15,825 nt of DNA from Hymenochaete sp. R1 (lineage: Eukaryota > Basidiomycota > Agaricomycetes > Hymenochaetales > Hymenochaetaceae), in NCBI GenBank assembly GCA_019400425.1, contig JAFREE010000291.1:1-15825 (forward strand). Direction: 5' to 3'. Each line of letters opens with the position of its first letter. Position 1 is the stretch's first letter. The notes below the pieces were generated by a model. That model saw nothing but the letters and a program-made list of their open reading frames with translations. It did not search any database and was not told where the DNA came from. The translations under genes and the position numbers were made by a program. Shown one piece after another: positions 8,089 to 15,825 of this stretch.

Positions 8089-8112
8089 GCGACCGCGACT
8101 GCGACTGCGACT
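8089..8112. repeat. Hexamer array (GCGACT), about 4 copies
   Basis: GCGACC followed by three GCGACT units and a decayed copy. Confidence 0.88.
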
Positions 8113-8143
8113 GCAATGACTTCAAGTTGGCGAACGGGATAGG

Positions 8144-8164
8144 GAAATGAAATGAAATGAAATG
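8144..8164. repeat. Pentamer array (GAAAT), about 4 copies
   Basis: Tandem GAAAT units ending in GG. Confidence 0.88.
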
Positions 8165-8180
8165 GAATGCGGGAAGCCGT

Positions 8181-8198
8181 CGTGGCCGTGGCCGTGGC
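8181..8198. repeat. Hexamer array (CGTGGC), 3 copies
   Basis: Three perfect CGTGGC units. Confidence 0.88.
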
Positions 8199-8356
8199 CT
8201 TGGTTCTCGGAGTCGGACAGTCAGACAATCGGAGGGTCGGAGAGTAGGACAGGACAGGACAGGGTAGGCAGACGGACGGACGTGTTTCGTCTTTGTTCTT
8301 GTCCTTGCCCTTGTCCATCGTACCGTATCATATCGAATCGTATCGTATGACTTGAC

Positions 8357-8386
8357 CCAGAACCAGAGAACCAGAACCAGAACCAG
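8357..8386. repeat. Hexamer array (CCAGAA), about 5 copies with one insertion
   Basis: CCAGAA units, one of which carries a GA duplication. Confidence 0.85.
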
Positions 8387-8512
8387 ATCAGGGAATACTA
8401 GTACTAGTACTCAGGCTGGTGGTAAGGAAAGCGCATCGCGTCGTCTCGTATCGCGCGTCTTCGTTGCACGTCTCGGATCTTGCTCTTGTCGTTCGAGTCA
8501 TCCTATCACCTA

Positions 8513-8565
8513 TCTCCTCTCCTCTCCTCTCCTCTCTCGTGTCCTCTCTCGTGTCGTGTCGTGTC
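8513..8565. repeat. Paired pentamer arrays (CTCCT, then GTGTC)
   Basis: About four CTCCT units pass through a mixed CTCTCGTGT segment, itself duplicated, into three GTGTC units. Confidence 0.85.
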
Positions 8566-8688
8566 ATCCAGCGTAATATTACTATGAATCCGGTAGTTTG
8601 GTAGTGAATGTCACTTTTACGCGTACGCGTCACGTTTACCTTCTTTTTTTTTCTTTTTAATTTCCGTTTCTGTGCTGCGACTCGTGAC

Positions 8689-8711
8689 GGGTGCGGGTGC
8701 GGGTGCGGGTG
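8689..8711. repeat. Hexamer array (GGGTGC), 3.8 copies
   Basis: Perfect GGGTGC units. This is not the usual fungal telomere unit TTAGGG and it lies in unique surroundings. Confidence 0.9.
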
Positions 8712-8760
8712 ATTCCTGTCAATATTAATGGCAATGACTCCTGACCTCAGGCTTGGCGCT

Positions 8761-8773
8761 CCCCCCCCCCCCC
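8761..8773. repeat. C13 homopolymer
   Basis: Thirteen C followed by GCGGGG; a hairpin with the G run is possible. Confidence 0.85.
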
Positions 8774-9052
8774 GCGGGGCCTTCTACTTGTCTTCGTCTT
8801 CGTCCCCAAGTTCATTTCCAGGTTCGAGGTTCAAGTCCGTCCCCGTTTTAGGAGCGATGGGGAACGGAGGGTACGCGTGCTTGTGCTTGCGTCTGCGGTA
8901 AAGTTGAGGTCGAGAACACTAGCTAGTACTGACAGTGACAGTGACAGTGACACTGTGATAGCGGCCAACGAGCGGCGATACGGTGCGATGTGAATGGGGG
9001 GGTTTTCATTACGAGAGGACGGGTGGACGTTTGGGGTGGGGTCCGGCTTTTG

Positions 9053-9112
9053 TTCGTTCGTTCGTTCGTTCGTTCGTTCGTTCGTTCGTTCGTTCGTTCG
9101 TTCGTTCGTTCG
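9053..9112. repeat. Tetramer array (TTCG), 15 perfect copies
   Basis: This is the longest uninterrupted array in the window. It has no stop in any frame and explains FVRS/NERT-type ORFs on both strands. Confidence 0.96.
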
Positions 9113-9276
9113 TCCGTGGTTTCCCTAGCTTGTTCAAGTTGGACGCGGACACGGACGACGGGTTGGGTTTGGCGGGGACGAAAGACGGGAAGACGAAAGA
9201 CGAAAGATGGAAGATGACGAGGGACGACGATGTGACGATCGGTGGTCGGCGATGACGCGTGCGACGTCGGAAGTGG

Positions 9277-9300
9277 AAACGTAAACGTAAACGTAAACGG
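9277..9300. repeat. Hexamer array (AAACGT), about 4 copies
   Basis: Tandem AAACGT units ending AAACGG. Confidence 0.9.
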
Positions 9301-9479
9301 AAGACAAAGTCCCCTTTCGCCTCTTTCGAGGAATTATGAGATGCGTATGCGTATGGCATCATGGGAGTCTCAGTCAAAGGGGGACGCCGTAAGCCAAGTC
9401 GGAAGTAACATTAACATCAACATTCCAGTTAATTGACTTAATGTAACCAAACGTATCCGTCGACACCGCGGGGGAGGAA

Positions 9480-9493
9480 GGGGGGGGGGGGGG
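9480..9493. repeat. G14 homopolymer
   Basis: Fourteen consecutive G; mirrors the C runs elsewhere in the spacer. Confidence 0.85.
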
Positions 9494-10145
9494 TGTAAGA
9501 CGGACGGGAACTTAAAGTCGAACTTGAGTGAAAAGAAATCGGGGCGGGCAGTCGTATTACTTTAAGTTGAAGGATTTGGCATTGGAGGTTAGGGCTGCGG
9601 GGAGAAGGTTCTGTCATTTACCCATTTATCAGCGGTGGGAGGTTGAAGCGGATGGCGGTTTGGCGGGATATAAGGAAGTGGTAGAGCGGTAGTGGTAGTG
9701 GAAAGAGTTCGGGCCGTGCGTCACGGTGTAGGACAGAAAGTTGGCGAACGCGAACGCGACTTAAACCTGTTATGTTTAACGTTACGCTACGATATGATAA
9801 CGATAATGATACTGATAGCGGACAGGACTAGTACGACGAGTGATGGTGATGCGAGATCATATGTGCAGCGAACGCCGCCGCCGCCGTCACGCCACACTCC
9901 GAGACAGAGCAGGCGAATAGCAGACAGATCAGACCAACCACCAATACCAGAACGAACCAGACCAAACCATATCGAGATTAAGAGAAAAGGGAGGACCGGA
10001 TCAGAAAGGCGGCATCGGGCGGTCATTTATTGTGTAATGTAATGGTAGATTAGGGGGATCTGAATCTGGATCTGGACTGTTAGTGTTACTACTTCTGGAA
10101 TGGGATGCGGGGTTACATGCTCTGGTGAATGAGTGAATGACGGTG

Positions 10146-10152
10146 TATATAA
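10146..10152 (+). promoter_or_regulatory. TATA-like box upstream of the hydrolase
   Basis: TATATAA lies about 270 bp before the hydrolase ATG. A strongly pyrimidine-rich stretch (about 10330-10400) just upstream of the start codon resembles the CT-rich leader common near fungal transcription starts. Position and composition are the only support. Confidence 0.4.
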
Positions 10153-10418
10153 GAAGATGAAGATGGAGGACTTCTGCCGAGCGAATACTAGTAGCCCTTC
10201 CTTCTCAACTGTACTCAGTACTGTGACTGTGTTTCGTAAGGTTGGAGGCTTCCATCTTCTCACATCCCTTCGCTCTCACACGCAGACGCAGACCACAGAC
10301 GACGGACGCAGAGACAGACAGCGACAGACACCACCGCTCCCGTCGCTCCCATTATCTCTCAAACTCAACCCACGCCTCTCCCTCCCTCTCTCTCAAAACA
10401 TTACACAAAAAACAAACC

Positions 10419-12701
10419 ATGGGCTCCGCTCCTTCCATCCTCCCCTCCTCATCTCCCTCCTCTCCCTCCTCCTCCCTCTCCTCCCTTTCCTTCCCTGACC
10501 CTTCCTCCCCTCACCCAACCCCAACTCCCCCAAAAATCTCAACCCGGACCCCAACCCGCTCGCAACGCGTCCTCTCCTCAGACGGCATCTCCCTCTACGC
10601 AGACTCCGCAGGCGACCCGCGCAACCCGCCCCTCGTCTTCTTGCATGGGTACACCCATAGCGGCGTCGTGTGGGATAACGTGTTTGAGAATGGGGACTTG
10701 GTGGGGGAGTTTTATTTGGTGAGTGGCGAGTGTTGGTTTTTTTCTTTGGTTTGGTTTGGCTGGTTGGTTGGGTTGGTTGTGGGGACGTGAGGAGAGGAGG
10801 GGGGGAGGGGGGGGGGGGGGGGTTGACGCGACGCGGCGGTTTTCTTTTTCGTGTACGTGCGCGTCCTTCATGCCGAGCGATGCGATTTTGATTTTGGAGA
10901 CACGTTCGGTCGTCCGTCCTTGTCAACGTCCGTTTGACTGTATGGAGACGATACACCCATGCCCGTAGCTCCATGCTTTTAGAGAATCGAGCCCCATGAC
11001 GAGTCCCCCTACGTGGTCGACTCGGACTCTATGCTCCTTCTCTTCTCTTTCTCTTTCTCTTCTCTTCATTACGTTCCACGTTCCACGTTCTATGGCACGG
11101 TCGCGGTCGCGGTGCGGGTCCTTCTCCTTCTCCAAGTCCCACCCACCGTTCTTTGACACCGCCGTCGTTGTCGTCCACGAGCAAACCCAAACCTCCGAGA
11201 ACCAGCCATCCCGTCGCCGTCGCCGCCCCCCTCCTCATCTCAACCCTTCCTCTTTCCTCTCCACCTCCTTGACCTCCTTAACCTCCTATCCCACAAAACA
11301 AAACAAAAATACCAAACTAACCTTCTTTCTCCCCTCCCCCCCCAAAAAAAAAAACACGAACAGGTCCGCTACGACCTCCGCGGCCACGGTCGAAGCGCGA
11401 AGCCCACCTCCTCCGCGGGCTACCTCTCGCACCTCTTCGCGGACGACTTCGCGGCTGTGTGTGCTGCGTTTGGGGTGCGGCAGCCGGTGGTGGTTGCGTG
11501 GAGTCTTGGAGGTGCGTGCGCGCGTTTCTTTTCGTGTTCTTGCTTTGTCTTTTGTTTGCTTTTTATTTACGTTGTCTTTCATACCCCTCCCTCACATCGC
11601 ATCCCCTCGCCCCCTACACCCCGCACACCCCACGCCCCCCTCCCCCCAACAGCAACGATAATAGCAGACATAGCCCTCCACCTCCCGCCCACCACCCTCG
11701 CCGGGATAGCCTACCTCGCGCCCTGTCCCTACGTGAGCGAATCCGTGATGAAAACCATCGGGACGCCGTATGTGCTTGGGCTGCTGGCGACGCTGGCGGG
11801 GGCGACGGATGGGGGGGTCGTGGGGGAGGCGTTGGGGAAGTTTGGGGATGCGTGTTTTGCGGGGACGTCGGGGGAGCCTGGGGTTGTTGCTTTTCGCGAA
11901 CGAGGGGAAAGGGAAGGAGAGGTGGGATTGAGGTACGGAGAGGTGGATTGGAGGTTGAGAGCGCTGTGGAGGGGTTTGTCGACGTTCTCGAGTCGGGAGG
12001 AGAGGATGTGGATGACGACGCGGGCGCAGGTTCCCGATGGGCTTTTTCGAATTGGTCGGCCTTCTGCCTTTACCCCTTCCACCACAACACAATCAACCTC
12101 AACCCCTCCTTCAACCTCGCACCAAAACGACCAAAACGACCAAAACGAAGCCAATCCGCCACCCCAACAACCCCAACAACCCCCACTAGCACCCACACGC
12201 CCAACCCCAATCCCAGTCCTCCTCCAAATAGGCGCCCTCGACGGCCAGATCCAGCCCCAAGCCCTCGAACGCGTGCTCCGCGAGTACTTCGAGGAGATGG
12301 AGGTGGTGGTGTACGAGGGCGTGGGGCATGCGGTGCATGTGGAGGTGGAGGGGGAGTGTTTGGAAAGGATTGCGGGGTTTGCGAGGGGGGTTTTTGGGGG
12401 GAGGGGACGGGGAAGGGGGTTGGAGGCGGTGGTCGGGGTGGGGGAGGGCGAGGGGGTGGGACGGGAAGGGGTGCAAGGGGTGGAAGAGGGGACGGTGAGG
12501 ATACAGGAAGGAGAGGAAGGCGAAGGCAAGAGGTCGAAGTGGGTAAACCAGCATCTGGATGTGGACGTTGAGAAGGACTCCCTTTCCTCCACGACGGCAC
12601 CGACGACGTTCTTCCCCTTCTCACCGCTCTCGACGTTTTCGGCGTTCTTGCGCGGGGTGGGCGTCGACGCGTTCCGGCGGACGCTTGCCGGGTCGTCGTA
12701 G
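10419..12701 (+). CDS. Alpha/beta hydrolase
   Basis: Exons 10419-10718, 11364-11511 and 11653-12701 give 498 residues. The ATG has a good context (AAACCATGG) after a C/A-rich leader. The Ser/Pro-rich N-terminus (1-45) starts MGSAPSI, which fits an N-myristoylation signature. The fold follows: oxyanion-hole strand PLVFLHGYTHSG (71-82), then VRYDLRGHGRSAKP (101-114) and the nucleophile elbow VAWSLGA with Ser147. The remaining triad members are Asp346 (GALDG) and His375 (GVGHAVHVE). A low-complexity Ser/Thr/Gln/Pro insert (about 287-335) precedes the Asp strand, and a 90-residue Gly/Glu-rich tail follows. This suggests an esterase, epoxide-hydrolase or haloperoxidase-like enzyme; the substrate is unknown. 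Intron 1 (645 nt) is unusually long, yet FYL joined to VRYDLRGHG reads as a continuous strand, so no exon is missing. Intron 2 is 141 nt. Synonymous codons switch in blocks between C-ending and G-ending forms, unlike the kinase or EXO1. Confidence 0.9.
10807..10822. repeat. G16 homopolymer in hydrolase intron 1
   Basis: Sixteen G, preceded by GGGGGGGA-type runs from about 10798. On the transcribed RNA this is a strong G-quadruplex candidate inside the 645-nt intron. Confidence 0.8.
11071..11090. repeat. Heptamer array (ACGTTCC), 2.9 copies
   Basis: ACGTTCC tandem units within hydrolase intron 1, the same 7-bp unit length as several intergenic arrays. Confidence 0.85.
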
Positions 12702-13133
12702 GGTTGTCGGGGTCGTAGGGCCGTCGGTCGTAGAGTCGGTGGTCGGTGGTCGGAGGTGTCGCTTTTTTCTCTCTTCGGGTAGCGGAAGACGGAGCCGCGG
12801 CGGTGATGGTGCACTCGACTCGACTCGACGCGTCTATTAATATCTTCCTCTTCTTTGGTGTCTGAGGTGGGGTCACCGGTTTCGTCCCGCTCGCGCGTTC
12901 TCGTCATTTTATCTGCGTTTATCTGCATTTATCCTCTTTCATCCTCTTTCATCGTCTCTATCGGCAATTTATCAGTTTATCAGCCCCCACCCCCCGCCTT
13001 CCCGATATCTCACTTTCGTCTTTCGTCTTTCGAACCTCGTCCTTCGCCTTTCGAAGCCCGGAATCTTTCCCTTTCCTTTCTTTCTTTCTTTCGTTGACTA
13101 TTCATATTAGTATTGGTATTAGTACTCGTATAC

Positions 13134-13151
13134 ATAGTATAGTATAGTATA
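13134..13151. repeat. Pentamer array (ATAGT), about 3.6 copies
   Basis: Tandem ATAGT units in an AT-rich stretch. Confidence 0.88.
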
Positions 13152-13390
13152 GGCTAAAGTACGTGTACGTGTAATTTTTTCATATCCTTCCTCTTCTCCT
13201 TCGCCTTCTCTGCGCTGCGCCACATTGCTTCCTCTGCTTCCGCCTCTGTCACCGTCTCGGCCCCGTTCGTTTTTTCGAATACTCGTTTCTTTAAATTCTT
13301 AGTATCCGTGTAATCTAATCGATTAATCAATCATTGAATCAACTTCGAGTTCCTACTCAGTGGTCGACTGGCTGGTTTCATATCTATATT

Positions 13391-13430
13391 CGACCTTTCG
13401 ACCTTCCGACCTTCCGACCTTCCGACCTTC
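13391..13430. repeat. Octamer array (CGACCTTC), 5 copies
   Basis: CGACCTTT followed by four CGACCTTC units in perfect 8-bp register. Confidence 0.93.
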
Positions 13431-13513
13431 TTGTGAACCCCCTTCGCTTCGCTTTCCCGCACAATCTTTTCGTTCTTATCTCATTCTCGAGTAGGACAAG
13501 GACGCGCTGTTCG

Positions 13514-13541
13514 TTTTAAATTTTAAATTTTGAATTTTGAG
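13514..13541. repeat. Drifting heptamer array (TTTTAAA to TTTTGAG)
   Basis: Four 7-mers in register: TTTTAAA twice, TTTTGAA, TTTTGAG. Each step changes one base. Confidence 0.92.
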
Positions 13542-13650
13542 TTTGTGCACTGGCACCTGGGCCGGGCCGGGTCGTTTTGCTCGAAAAGAGCATGCCAGTG
13601 ACAGTGAAAGCACCGGGTTCGAACTTCGATGCGGATGGGTGGGGGTCGAC

Positions 13651-13670
13651 GGCGTTGGCGTTGGCGTTGG
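13651..13670. repeat. Hexamer array (GGCGTT), 3.3 copies
   Basis: Perfect GGCGTT units. Confidence 0.9.
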
Positions 13671-13880
13671 TAAGCTTAAAGCTACACTGCACTCGCGGAA
13701 TTCGAAGTTGACGTTGGCTTCGAGTTCTTTCATTCACTGGCACTCGCCCCACTTGCGTGCCACCGTGACCCTGCCACCGCCGAGTTTAAGACTTCAAGTT
13801 CTCGCTCAGGCTGCTCTCACTAGTATGTATATTCTCATCCCGCATCATGATCTTGCATTCTATCCCAAGTAAGTTTCTCT

Positions 13881-13901
13881 AACTTAGTAACTTAGTAACT
13901 T
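13881..13901. repeat. Octamer array (AACTTAGT), 2.6 copies
   Basis: AACTTAGT repeated, followed 14 bp later by a GACTTT hexamer repeat (13915-13930). Confidence 0.85.
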
Positions 13902-14033
13902 CTAAGGGTTCTGTGACTTTGACTTTGACTGTAACTATAACAAACTGAATCGCTCGGTTACATCATGATGCTACACGCGATTCCAACTCATTAATATTTA
14001 CTCGGGTTTCGAGTTTGTTTTCAAGTTGGCGGC

Positions 14034-14054
14034 CTCACTGCTCACTGCTCACTG
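14034..14054. repeat. Heptamer array (CTCACTG), 3 copies, over the SDR stop codon
   Basis: Three perfect CTCACTG units. On the minus strand they read CAGTGAG and include the TGA stop codon (14042-14044) of the NAD(P)-binding gene. Confidence 0.93.
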
Positions 14055-15370
14055 GCGAGTGCTAGCCCTACGTGCTTCGAGAACTCGTCCATGTCGATGC
14101 TGAGATGCTTCGGTTTCCACCCGTCGACGAATGCGCGGTTTGCTTTTACCATCATGCTGGAGGACCAGACTCTTTGGAATGGAACGAAAGGATAGACGTC
14201 AGAATTGAGACCGAGTCGGGTCGAATTATACTGGTGCGTGGTGCGTACCTCTCATAAAGACGTTTCTCATCGAATGGAATGCTGACAGGGACCGGGGAAG
14301 CAGCGATGCCTCTCTTATAAAATTCTTCGGCGAAAAGGGTGGACTGCTCCTTCAACGTCATTTTGAATGCGTATGCGATGTAGTAGTGACTATACGGGCT
14401 AGTCGGGAGCAGTTTTCCGTTGGCCTGCATGCCTTTCTCGAAGAGAATGTGGAACAGGTCTGTAAGATCGTCGACATGGGCCTGTACAAGACGTTATTTA
14501 GGTTCGAATACTGGTACGTCATTGTTGTAAGGTTGGGCTACTCACGTATGCAGTTTCGTTGGAACCTTCTCCGACGTAGTTAGGCTCTTTCCCGCCGTTG
14601 GAACGCATCACGTAGACGCCGTAGAGCATAGGGAGCTTTCGAATCGGACCTCTGCCTTCACCATAGATGGCGGGAGGCGAAAGAAGGAATAAATTGAAAT
14701 CGCCTGCTTCTGAAGCTTGAAGAAGTCTATGGCTTTGTGTTCAGGGCTGCTCGAACAATGAATAATGGCATATTAGACTCACGGAATATCGAATGTTCCA
14801 TGTATGGCGTCCAGCGGAATCTGACGGATGTCTTCTTCGTTGTCCTAGTCGAAAACGAAAAGGTCAGTGGTAACTGGCAGACAGTCTGAGATGCCACTCA
14901 CAGTCCAGACTTTAGCGGTCGATATGTACTTTCCCTCCGAGTTCCCATCGACGAACGTAGCAGTTCCAGTCACATGAACGAGTGTCCCTACGCCTCCGCT
15001 TCCGCCTCCGGATCCCTTCAAATTCTCTTTTCGCCTCCTCAAACCCTCGACTATTCCCTTCCGAAGTTCAACATCCACGCTGTCTCCAGCATTGACGACA
15101 ATATCATGTTCCGATACGATCTCAGAGAAGCGGTCGTCCGGCTTTGGACAGACGAAGACTTTGGAGGCGCCGGCTTTGAGCACGGGCTCCTCGTGTGCGG
15201 GGTTGCGCACTGTTGCGTGTATAGCGAGCGAAGGATACTTCTCCCTCAGTGAGACCAGGATCGTGCCTTTTGAACCCTCCTTTCAGATTTCGATACAGCA
15301 TGCATATGGGCAATGGGACATTTAGCTTACCTCCAAGATGGCCCGTCGAACCGAGAACCAGGACTTTCAT
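14042..15370 (-). CDS. NAD(P)-binding Rossmann-fold protein (atypical SDR / epimerase-like)
   Basis: Six exons on the minus strand: 15370-15331, 15266-14902, 14844-14783, 14726-14546, 14481-14249 and 14171-14042. The introns are 56-77 nt, all GT...AG, phases consistent, encoding 336 residues. The N-terminus MKVLVLGSTGHLGG carries the dinucleotide motif GxxGxxG (G7, G10, G13). VRNP follows the second strand, and SEHDIVVNAG and LVHVTGTATFVDG match later Rossmann strands. LSPPAIYGEGRGP and AHVDDLTDLFHILFEKG match the substrate and dimer regions of extended SDRs, and GWKP near the C-terminus is also typical. A clear active-site YxxxK is not seen (the nearest is KYISTAK), so it may be an atypical SDR, a redox-sensing NmrA-like protein or an uncharacterised reductase. 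The reaction is unknown. The stop codon lies in a CAGTGAG heptamer repeat. The gene is convergent with the hydrolase. Confidence 0.9.
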
Positions 15371-15428
15371 ATCGAAGATGACAATATGGGAGATATCAAG
15401 AAGTATGATGGATTGATGTCTCCTGAGT

Positions 15429-15435
15429 CTTTATA
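15429..15435 (-). promoter_or_regulatory. TATA-like box upstream of the SDR-like gene
   Basis: TATAAAG on the minus strand ends about 58 bp before the ATG at 15370. The distance would imply a short leader. Support is from sequence and position only. Confidence 0.4.
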
Positions 15436-15479
15436 TTACGTTCTCGTCCATCGGTTCCGAATACAAGTTTGTGGTGACT

Positions 15480-15636
15480 CAGGACCCCCGAATCTCCCTA
15501 TAGAGGTATCCCCCAAAAGACCACCCGCGGATCACCCGGCCAGGCCTCCACCAAAAGACCACCCAGTCTTCAGGCGGTTGCCTCCCCCTCCCGAGCAGGT
15601 ACAGCCGGCAAACCCTCACCCGAATAGAAAGTTCAA
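15480..15636. repeat. Degenerate dispersed repeat related to the inside of the element at 1517-2065
   Basis: The first 23 bases are an exact reverse complement of 1880-1902. GACCACCCGC and further GACCACCC and GGCCTCCACC words follow, ending near CCGAATAG, which parallels the other copy's CGGAATAG in reverse. Terminal repeats could not be identified, so the limits are approximate. Confidence 0.6.
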
Positions 15637-15825
15637 GTTTCCTATAAGCATATTATGGATTGTAGATTTCGAACTCAGATCTTATTCAGCTACAATATCT
15701 CTGCTTGGTCTCACAATTACACAATATAATTTGTTAGCTAATACATGTTACAGCGTTTCCGGAAAACCATGTCGTTGGGGTGTGTGTGCTACCACCGCCG
15801 CCGACGCAACTTAAGTCGCGTCGTT
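15637..15825. other. Right-edge sequence without recognised feature
   Basis: AT-rich sequence with no recognisable coding exon, ending in a short CCGCCGCCG repeat. An upstream region of a gene beyond the window is possible. Confidence 0.4.

Larger units (their letters stand above)
5380..10140. other. About 4.8-kb gene-poor, microsatellite-rich intergenic region
   Basis: No ORF here shows a recognisable domain, stable codon pattern or convincing exon structure. Open frames arise from tandem repeats that lack stop codons (for example FVRS repeats from TTCG). The region is filled with short arrays of 4-8-bp units, each of 3-15 copies with different unit sequences, plus C14, C13 and G14 runs and several perfect palindromes. 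The first ~250 bp probably contain the EXO1 3' UTR. The frame 5463-5663 has an unusually protein-like composition behind a good acceptor (TTCCAG at 5456-5461) but is unrecognised. No tRNA or other structured RNA could be supported. Confidence 0.7.
12702..14041. other. 1.3-kb repeat-rich spacer between convergent genes
   Basis: This should hold the 3' UTRs of the hydrolase (plus strand) and the SDR-like gene (minus strand). Repeats of GTCGGTGGTCGG type, pyrimidine-rich TTTCGTC and TTTC runs, ATAGT, CGACCTTC, TTTTAAA, GGCGTT and AACTTAGT arrays fill it. No ORF has recognisable protein features. Confidence 0.7.

Noticed and set aside
7728..8318. 196-codon minus-strand open frame
   Set aside because: Made of translated hexamer and pentamer arrays (PLPLPL and AVAVAV runs); no protein-like segment.
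8689..8711. GGGTGC array considered as telomere-like sequence
   Set aside because: Under four copies, not the usual fungal unit, and flanked by ordinary spacer; it is one of many hexamer arrays.
8820..8842. GGTTCAAGTCC, resembling a tRNA B box
   Set aside because: The bases on either side cannot form a 5-bp T-stem, and no A box or acceptor stem is found at the right distance.
8983..9377. Open frames with FVRS (plus) and NERT (minus) repeats
   Set aside because: Fully explained by the 15-copy TTCG array, which lacks stops in every frame.
11729..12928. 399-codon open frame on the minus strand, and a 370-codon frame on the plus strand (11459-12571), overlapping the hydrolase
   Set aside because: Both follow from the extreme GC content and scarcity of stops. 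They have runs of Arg, Pro and Ser, no domains, and run against or out of frame with a clearly real hydrolase.
13608..13626. GGGTTCGAACT, also B-box-like
   Set aside because: No matching A box, anticodon arm or acceptor stem; the surroundings are repeat-rich spacer.
60..15370. The four genes as a functional cluster (defence, secondary metabolism or repair island)
   Set aside because: A kinase, EXO1, a hydrolase and an SDR-like protein are separated by kilobases of spacer, in mixed orientations, with different codon patterns; no cluster backbone enzyme or shared regulatory site is seen.

Overview
The window looks like nuclear DNA of a basidiomycete fungus, most likely an Agaricomycete. The evidence is four intron-rich protein genes whose introns are mostly 50-80 nt with GT...AG ends, the style of the protein kinase gene, and very long microsatellite-rich intergenic stretches. 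Nothing prokaryotic, organellar or viral is seen, and no tRNA, rRNA or CRISPR array is recognisable. I could not fix the species.

Layout. (1) 60-1258, minus strand: a five-exon protein kinase that appears to lack the end of its C-lobe. (2) 1259-2481: a shared divergent promoter region carrying a 549-bp non-autonomous, hAT-like inverted-repeat element (1517-2065) with a near-perfect 8-bp target duplication, then a CACGTG box. (3) 2482-5379, plus strand: EXO1, the 5'-3' exonuclease/flap endonuclease of mismatch repair and end resection, with every catalytic acidic residue in place. (4) 5380-10418: about 5 kb without a convincing gene, crowded with short tandem arrays whose units are mostly 5-8 bp, plus homopolymers and palindromes. 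(5) 10419-12701, plus strand: a three-exon alpha/beta hydrolase with an intact Ser-Asp-His triad, an unusually long first intron (645 nt) and striking blocks of alternating C-rich and G-rich coding sequence. (6) 12702-14041: a second tandem-repeat-rich spacer. (7) 14042-15370, minus strand: a six-exon Rossmann-fold NAD(P)-binding protein (atypical SDR/epimerase-like), convergent with the hydrolase. (8) 15371-15825: its promoter, and a degenerate repeat sharing an exact 23-bp block, in inverted orientation, with the inside of the element at 1517-2065.

The four genes have no evident common pathway. They look like ordinary chromosomal neighbours, not a cluster or defence system. The most unusual content is non-coding: the transposon carrying six ACGCGT boxes upstream of EXO1, the 'drifting' heptamer and hexamer arrays, and the base-skew switching in the hydrolase gene. 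I did not find a convincing undescribed biological system. All splice sites were assigned by eye from consensus, phase and protein continuity and have no transcript support.
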